Shown piece after piece: positions 6,108 to 9,161 of a stretch of 9,161 bases of DNA. Source of the stretch: Clostridiales bacterium. GTDB lineage: Bacteria; Bacillota; Clostridia; Christensenellales; Pumilibacteraceae. A model generated the notes under the pieces. That model did no database searches. It worked only from the letters and a program-made list of their open reading frames with translations, and was not told where the DNA came from. A program made the translations under genes and the position numbers. The stretch covers positions 1 through 9,161 of the forward strand of contig JAIEBL010000337.1 of the NCBI GenBank assembly GCA_029069015.1. The letters run 5' to 3'. Positions within the stretch are counted from its first letter, which is position 1. Every line of letters begins with the position of its first letter.

Positions 6108-7799
6108 ATGGATTATAAAAGAGAAATTGCAAAAGCCATTAAAATCGAGGGCGTAAGCGAAGAAGAGATCTACGCGTCTATCGCCGTACCGCCCAAGAGA
6201 GAAAACGGCGAGTACTGCTTGCCGTGCTTTAAATTTTCGCGGAGCCTTCGCCTTTCGCCCGTAGCGATCGCTGATAAGCTCAAAGCCGAAATTACGCTGC
6301 CGGCTTGCGTGGAAAGTGTGGAAAGCGTTTCGGGGTATCTCAATTTCAAACTCAACCGTTCGCAGTTTGCCTACGATTCGCTTTGCGATATTTTGGGGCG
6401 AGGCGAAACTTTTTCCCATAAAAAAAGCAACGGGAAGACGGTGGTACTCGACTATTCGTCGGTCAATATTGCAAAGCCGTTCCATATCGGGCATCTGCTG
6501 ACAACGGCGATCGGCGGGTCGCTGTACCGCATTTATGGCTACCTCGGCTACAAGGCGGTGGGTATCAACCATTTGGGCGATTGGGGCACGCAGTTCGGTA
6601 AACTCATTTCGGCGTACAAGCGCTGGGGAAATCCCGAAGACGTTAAAAAGCGCGGCGTGCAGGCGCTGACGGAGCTGTACGTTCGATTCCACGCCGAGGC
6701 GGAAAACGACCCCGCACTCGACGAAGAGGGGCGGCACTATTTTAAACTGATCGAATCGGGTGACAAAGACGCAACTGCGCTCTTTACTTGGTTTAAGGAA
6801 ATCACGCTCAGCGAAGTGCAAACGATTTACGACCGCCTCGGCATCGCGTTTGATTCGTATGCGGGCGAGAGTTTCTATAATGACAAAATGACGCCCGTTA
6901 TCGACGAGCTGAAAGCAAAAAATCTTCTTACCGAGAGCGACGGGGCGCTGGTCGTAAATCTCGACGACTGCGATATGCCGCCCTGCCTGATTCTCAAAAA
7001 AGACGGTGCGAGCCTTTACGCCACGCGCGATCTGGCGGCGGCAATCTATCGACAGAATACGTACGCGTTCGATAAATGCCTGTACGTAGTGGCGTATCAG
7101 CAGAACCTTCACTTTAAGCAGGTTTTCAAGGTCTTGGAAAAAATGGGCAAGCCGTGGGCGGATAAGTGTGTGCACGTTCCCTTCGGTATGGTCAGCTTGG
7201 AGGGCGGCGCTCTCTCCACGCGTAAAGGGCACGTTGTGCTCTTAAAAGACGTGCTCGACACAGCCGTAGAAAAGGCAAACGCCGTGATCGCCGAAAAGAA
7301 TCCGTCGCTTGCCGATAAGGAAAAGGTGGCGGAGTGCGTGGGAACGGGCGCAATCGTGTTTTCGGCGCTTTCTACCGCCCGCATCAAAGACATGGTGTTT
7401 TCCTACGATAAAGCGCTTTCCTTCGAGGGCGAAACCGCGCCGTACCTGCAATACGCCCATGCACGTTGCGCGTCCATTTTGGAAAAGTACGGAAAGAGCG
7501 TAAAACCGACGAAAGAGGACGGCGGCTATCTTTGCGACGACGAAACGGTGGACGTCCTTTCGTATCTGGCGCGGTTCGATGCCGTGGTGGCAGATGCGGC
7601 GGAAAAGTACGAGCCTTGCGTGTTAGCGCGGTACTTGCTCGATTTGGCGCAGGCTTTCAACCGCTTCTATATCGACCATCGCGTCATTACGGAAGACGAG
7701 AGGACGACGCACGCCCGCGTGCTCTTGACAAGCGCAGTGAAAAACGTACTTAAAAACGGCTTATCGCTTCTTCTCATTCAAGCGCCCGAAAAGATGTAG
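6108..7799 (+). CDS. argS: Arginyl-tRNA synthetase
   Basis: This class I synthetase joins arginine to tRNA-Arg. The N-terminal tRNA-recognising domain is residues 1-85. The HIGH signature is exact at 126-129, preceded by DYSSVNIAKPF. The expected NHLGDWGTQFGKL motif starts at about 154. As usual in ArgRS, KMSKS is replaced, here by S370-T-R-K-G374. The helical DALR-type anticodon-binding domain covers about 440-563 and contains Q448-Y-A-H-A-R453. The protein ends in the usual Pro-Glu-Lys-Met close. The length of 563 residues is typical. The ATG has TAGGAAAA at 6093-6100 upstream. No T-box leader was seen in the 57-base gap from ychF, so it probably depends on the ychF promoter. It ends at the shared hairpin at 7822-7866. 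Confidence 0.96.
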   Translation: MDYKREIAKAIKIEGVSEEEIYASIAVPPKRENGEYCLPCFKFSRSLRLSPVAIADKLKAEITLPACVESVESVSGYLNFKLNRSQFAYDSLCDILGRGETFSHKKSNGKTVVLDYSSVNIAKPFHIGHLLTTAIGGSLYRIYGYLGYKAVGINHLGDWGTQFGKLISAYKRWGNPEDVKKRGVQALTELYVRFHAEAENDPALDEEGRHYFKLIESGDKDATALFTWFKEITLSEVQTIYDRLGIAFDSYAGESFYNDKMTPVIDELKAKNLLTESDGALVVNLDDCDMPPCLILKKDGASLYATRDLAAAIYRQNTYAFDKCLYVVAYQQNLHFKQVFKVLEKMGKPWADKCVHVPFGMVSLEGGALSTRKGHVVLLKDVLDTAVEKANAVIAEKNPSLADKEKVAECVGTGAIVFSALSTARIKDMVFSYDKALSFEGETAPYLQYAHARCASILEKYGKSVKPTKEDGGYLCDDETVDVLSYLARFDAVVADAAEKYEPCVLARYLLDLAQAFNRFYIDHRVITEDERTTHARVLLTSAVKNVLKNGLSLLLIQAPEKM

Positions 7800-7821
7800 G
7801 CGCAAAAATAATTCGTACAAT

Positions 7822-7866
7822 AAAAAAGCCGCCTGCTTGCGTTTGTGCTTGCAGGCGGTTTTCGTA
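7822..7866. terminator. Bidirectional terminator between convergent argS and the small minus-strand gene
   Basis: CCGCCTGC (7829-7836) pairs perfectly with GCAGGCGG (7851-7858) around a 14-base loop, extended outward by AAA/TTT pairs. TTTTCGTATTT follows on the plus strand and TTTTTT on the minus strand. It fills the 68-base gap between two converging stop codons and can serve both. Confidence 0.88.
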
Positions 7867-7867
7867 T

Positions 7868-8083
7868 TTAAAAGGTCGTGTTGTTATTGTTGCAACGGTT
7901 GTTGTCGTCGGAGGAGCCGTTGCAGCTTTTCAGCAGCATAGCCGCCAAAATGATGTCGTTTACCGCGCCTCTGTTCGATTGCGAGCAGGAGCGGTCGCTA
8001 CGGTCGTTGCGGTCGTTGCGCGCGCTGTCGTTGCTCATGAGCAGAAGCAGCAGAAGCAGATTGTAAATTTCGTCTTGATTCAT
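7868..8083 (-). CDS. Unrecognised small Leu/Asn-rich protein, possible spore protein
   Basis: I do not recognise this 71-residue product. After MNQDEIYN comes a run of seven Leu (residues 9-15), then a low-complexity Asn-Asp-Arg segment (about 18-31, with RND repeated), Cys at 33, a second hydrophobic helix (about 41-52, ending ILAAMLLK), and an Asn/Asp/Ser-rich tail with Cys at 54 and 64 and four consecutive Asn. An in-frame ATG further upstream (8114-8116) is less likely because GGAG (8091-8094, read on the minus strand) sits 7 bases before the ATG at 8081-8083. The seven Leu use three different codons in mixed order, so the run is kept at the protein level and is not a DNA slippage product. 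Its own terminator, ribosome binding site and a sigma-E-like promoter support a real gene. Small Asn-rich Cys-containing proteins occur in spore coats, but that role is only inferred. Confidence 0.68.
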   Translation of the reverse strand: MNQDEIYNLLLLLLLMSNDSARNDRNDRSDRSCSQSNRGAVNDIILAAMLLKSCNGSSDDNNRCNNNNTTF

Positions 8084-8108
8084 AATTTCGCTCCGATTTT
8101 CGCGGTTT

Positions 8109-8138
8109 TGCGGCAATCTTTTCAGTTGCTTTGCCGCA
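8109..8138. repeat. Perfect 8-bp inverted repeat in the divergent intergenic region
   Basis: TGCGGCAA (8109-8116) and TTGCCGCA (8131-8138) are perfect inverted copies 14 bases apart. No T tract follows on either strand, so it is not a terminator. It would lie in the 5' leader of the minus-strand small gene if the proposed promoter at 8153-8180 is used, where it could form a stem-loop; as DNA it could be a protein-binding site. Confidence 0.5.
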
Positions 8139-8164
8139 TATGCGTATATTAAACTATATGCATA
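8139..8164. promoter_or_regulatory. Candidate operator of the ArsR-family repressor
   Basis: TATGCGTATA (8139-8148) and TATATGCATA (8155-8164) form an inverted repeat with 10-bp arms, one G-T mismatch and a 6-base centre. ArsR/SmtB dimers bind AT-rich imperfect palindromes of this kind near their own promoters. The left arm also overlaps a perfect 10-bp palindrome at 8135-8144. The site lies 64 bases before the ArsR-family start codon, where binding would block transcription both ways. Confidence 0.6.
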
Positions 8165-8180
8165 AGAATGGCGAATATGC
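8153..8180 (-). promoter_or_regulatory. Candidate sigma-E (mother-cell) promoter of the small Leu/Asn-rich gene
   Basis: On the minus strand GCATATT (8174-8180) and CATATAGT (8153-8160) are 13 bases apart. The B. subtilis sigma-E consensus is KMATATT, about 14 bases, CATACAHT. The -35 box matches fully and the -10 box at six of eight positions. The start would be near 8145, leaving a leader of about 60 bases. The -10 box lies within the proposed ArsR operator. This is a motif match by eye in AT-rich DNA. Confidence 0.38.
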
Positions 8181-8227
8181 GTGCAATTTTATTGCATTCC
8201 GACGGTTCGTTTTGGGAGGGGCGAAAG

Positions 8228-8560
8228 ATGAATGAACGCTTGCTCATCGACTATAAGACGCTTGAACTGATCAAACAGTTCGTGCCGCGTGACGAAGCGC
8301 TGACTTCCATAAGTGACTTTTTTGCCGCGCTTGGGGATAATACCCGCCTGAAAATCATTTCGGCGCTTAGTATTTCGGAAATGTGCGTCACCGATCTGAG
8401 TCTTTCTTTGCGCATCAATCAGACCACCGTTTCGCACCAACTGAAAAATCTGCGCTCTATCGGCGCGGTCAAGGTGCGGCGGCAGGGAAAAATTTCCTTC
8501 TATTCGTTAAGAGATGCGACGCTCATCGAAATTATGAATAAAGCCGTTAATTTCGTATAG
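8228..8560 (+). CDS. ArsR/SmtB-family transcriptional repressor
   Basis: This 110-residue protein is a winged-helix repressor of the ArsR/SmtB family. Residues 28-50 give the family opening FFAALGDNTRLKIISAL. The helix-turn-helix runs to the recognition helix around TTVSHQLKNLRSIG (66-79), and the beta-wing is VKVRRQGKISFYSL (81-94). Metal-sensor members carry ELCVCDL in helix 3 or D-x-H with two more His in helix 5. Here helix 3 reads EMCVTDL with a single Cys (C53), and helix 5 begins D-A-T and has no His, so neither classical site is complete. It may sense something other than a thiophilic metal, or be redox-responsive. The ATG at 8228 is chosen over an in-frame upstream ATG-like start near 8168 because GGAGG at 8215-8219 is ideally spaced. 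No obvious metal transporter or detoxification gene sits beside it; its likely target is its own promoter and the divergent small gene. Confidence 0.9.
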   Translation: MNERLLIDYKTLELIKQFVPRDEALTSISDFFAALGDNTRLKIISALSISEMCVTDLSLSLRINQTTVSHQLKNLRSIGAVKVRRQGKISFYSLRDATLIEIMNKAVNFV

Positions 8561-8597
8561 AGCGTAGGGTGCTTTTATAAGTACGTAAGTAACAAAG

Positions 8598-8648
8598 AAA
8601 AACCTTTCCGTCGGCAAAAGGGCAACCCGAACGGAAAGGTTTTTATCT
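8598..8648. terminator. Strong terminator after the ArsR-family gene, near-symmetrical
   Basis: A perfect 14-bp stem joins 8598-8611 (AAAAACCTTTCCGT) and 8631-8644 (ACGGAAAGGTTTTT), with an inner CGG/CCG pairing in the 19-base loop. The right arm ends in TTTTT, and the mirrored tract on the other strand is TTTTTCTTT, so it could act in both directions. It lies about 40 bases after the repressor stop codon. Confidence 0.9.
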
Positions 8649-8704
8649 TTTGTACGAGGTTAGTTTGCGGTTTTTTGCGCAAAATATGCACCCGCATAAA
8701 AATC

Positions 8705-8733
8705 TTGCATTTTTTCTCTTGTTGTGGTAAAAT
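8705..8733 (+). promoter_or_regulatory. Sigma-A promoter of ung, extended -10
   Basis: TTGCAT (8705-8710) and TAAAAT (8728-8733) are 17 bases apart, and TGG directly precedes the -10 box. The start would be near 8740, so the leader is very short, about 12 bases, and begins almost at the GGAG ribosome binding site (8741-8744). Confidence 0.75.
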
Positions 8734-8751
8734 GAAATACGGAGAAATAAC

Positions 8752-9161
8752 ATGCAAAAAATAGGAAACAGTTGGGACGAAGTTCTGCAAAAGGAATTTC
8801 AGGCGCCGTACTTTCAATCGCTTACCGAAAAGGTGGACGAGGAATATCGGGAACATACGGTTTTTCCGCCGTACGACCATATCTTCCGCGCACTCGAAAT
8901 GGCGGACTACGATAGCGTAAAAGTTTTGATTCTGGGGCAAGACCCCTACCACGGCGACGGGCAAGCGAACGGCATTGCGTTTGCCGTCAACGAAGGGATA
9001 CCGCTTCCGCCCTCGCTTATCAATATTTACAAAGAAATCGAATCCGACCTCGGGATAAAAATGCCGCGCTCGGGGACGTTACTCGGTTGGGAAGAGCAGG
9101 GCGTGCTGCTTTTAAACGCCACGCTTACGGTGCGCAAAGCTACGCCGCAGTCGCACGCGGC
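8752..9161 (+). CDS. ung: Uracil-DNA glycosylase, family 1 (5' part, runs off the window)
   Basis: Ung cuts uracil from DNA to start base-excision repair. I translated 136 codons from the ATG at 8752, with no stop before the window end; full family members have about 220-230 residues. The catalytic water-activating motif is intact: G62-Q-D-P-Y-H-G68, with D64 as the catalytic Asp, followed by GQANGIAFAV. The Pro-rich loop IPLPPSL (residues 83-89) and the Asn of LLLNATLTVR (N122), which contacts uracil in this family, are also present. The second catalytic motif with His (HPSP) lies beyond the edge. GGAG at 8741-8744 sits 7 bases before the ATG. The long reading frame on the opposite strand here is a shadow. 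Confidence 0.95.
   Translation, partial: MQKIGNSWDEVLQKEFQAPYFQSLTEKVDEEYREHTVFPPYDHIFRALEMADYDSVKVLILGQDPYHGDGQANGIAFAVNEGIPLPPSLINIYKEIESDLGIKMPRSGTLLGWEEQGVLLLNATLTVRKATPQSHA

Noticed and set aside
6102..7232. 376-codon open frame on the minus strand within argS
   Set aside because: It mirrors argS codons, has no ribosome binding site or recognisable domain, and the plus strand carries a clear synthetase.
8117..8227. tRNA, small RNA or riboswitch in the divergent intergenic region
   Set aside because: The inverted repeats are isolated and do not form a cloverleaf or any known riboswitch core; they fit protein-binding sites better.
8575..8964. 129-codon open frame on the minus strand over the terminator and start of ung
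   Set aside because: It runs antisense through a terminator, a promoter and the conserved UDG active-site codons.

Overview
The window reads as ordinary chromosomal DNA of a spore-forming member of the Firmicutes, most likely a gut-type Clostridia lineage. Reasons: a SpoVT-type sporulation regulator, AGGAGG-like ribosome binding sites before nearly every gene, sigma-A promoters close to TTGNNN-17-TATAAT, compact intrinsic terminators, and a moderately GC-rich coding style. The species cannot be named from the sequence alone. Ten genes are called: nine look complete and the tenth (ung) runs off the right edge. No gene-free stretch exceeds 300 bases.

Layout from left to right. (a) 1-97 holds a run of three small hairpins, the last being a terminator that works in both directions. 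(b) 98-1137 is a two-gene minus-strand operon: a small DUF1934/YwiB-like beta-barrel protein followed by a UlaG-like metallo-beta-lactamase-fold hydrolase. It is driven by an almost perfect sigma-A promoter placed so close that the first mRNA may be leaderless. (c) 1284-1802 is spoVT on the plus strand. (d) 1885-4345 carries secG and rnr with a hairpin between them, a familiar Firmicutes pairing in which smpB often comes next; here smpB is absent and an unrecognised 128-residue coiled-coil protein follows. (e) 4856-7799 carries ychF and argS as a probable operon behind a strong sigma-A promoter. (f) 7868-8560 is a divergent pair: an unrecognised 71-residue Leu/Asn-rich protein on the minus strand and an ArsR-family repressor on the plus strand, sharing about 145 bases full of inverted and direct repeats. 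(g) 8598-9161 holds a terminator, a promoter and the 5' part of ung.

The core genes serve protein export (SecG), RNA turnover (RNase R), translation (ArgRS, YchF) and DNA repair (Ung). Around them sits a possible sporulation theme: SpoVT itself; a sequence fitting the forespore sigma-G consensus (GAATA-17-CATACTA) overlapping the rnr stop codon and driving the coiled-coil gene; and a sigma-E-like sequence (GCATATT-13-CATATAGT) upstream of the small Leu/Asn-rich gene, overlapping the best candidate operator of the ArsR repressor. These two unknown genes are the best candidates for undescribed biology, as putative spore proteins, but the promoter assignments are motif matches read by eye. I did not find a defence system, CRISPR array, prophage, tRNA or rRNA gene.
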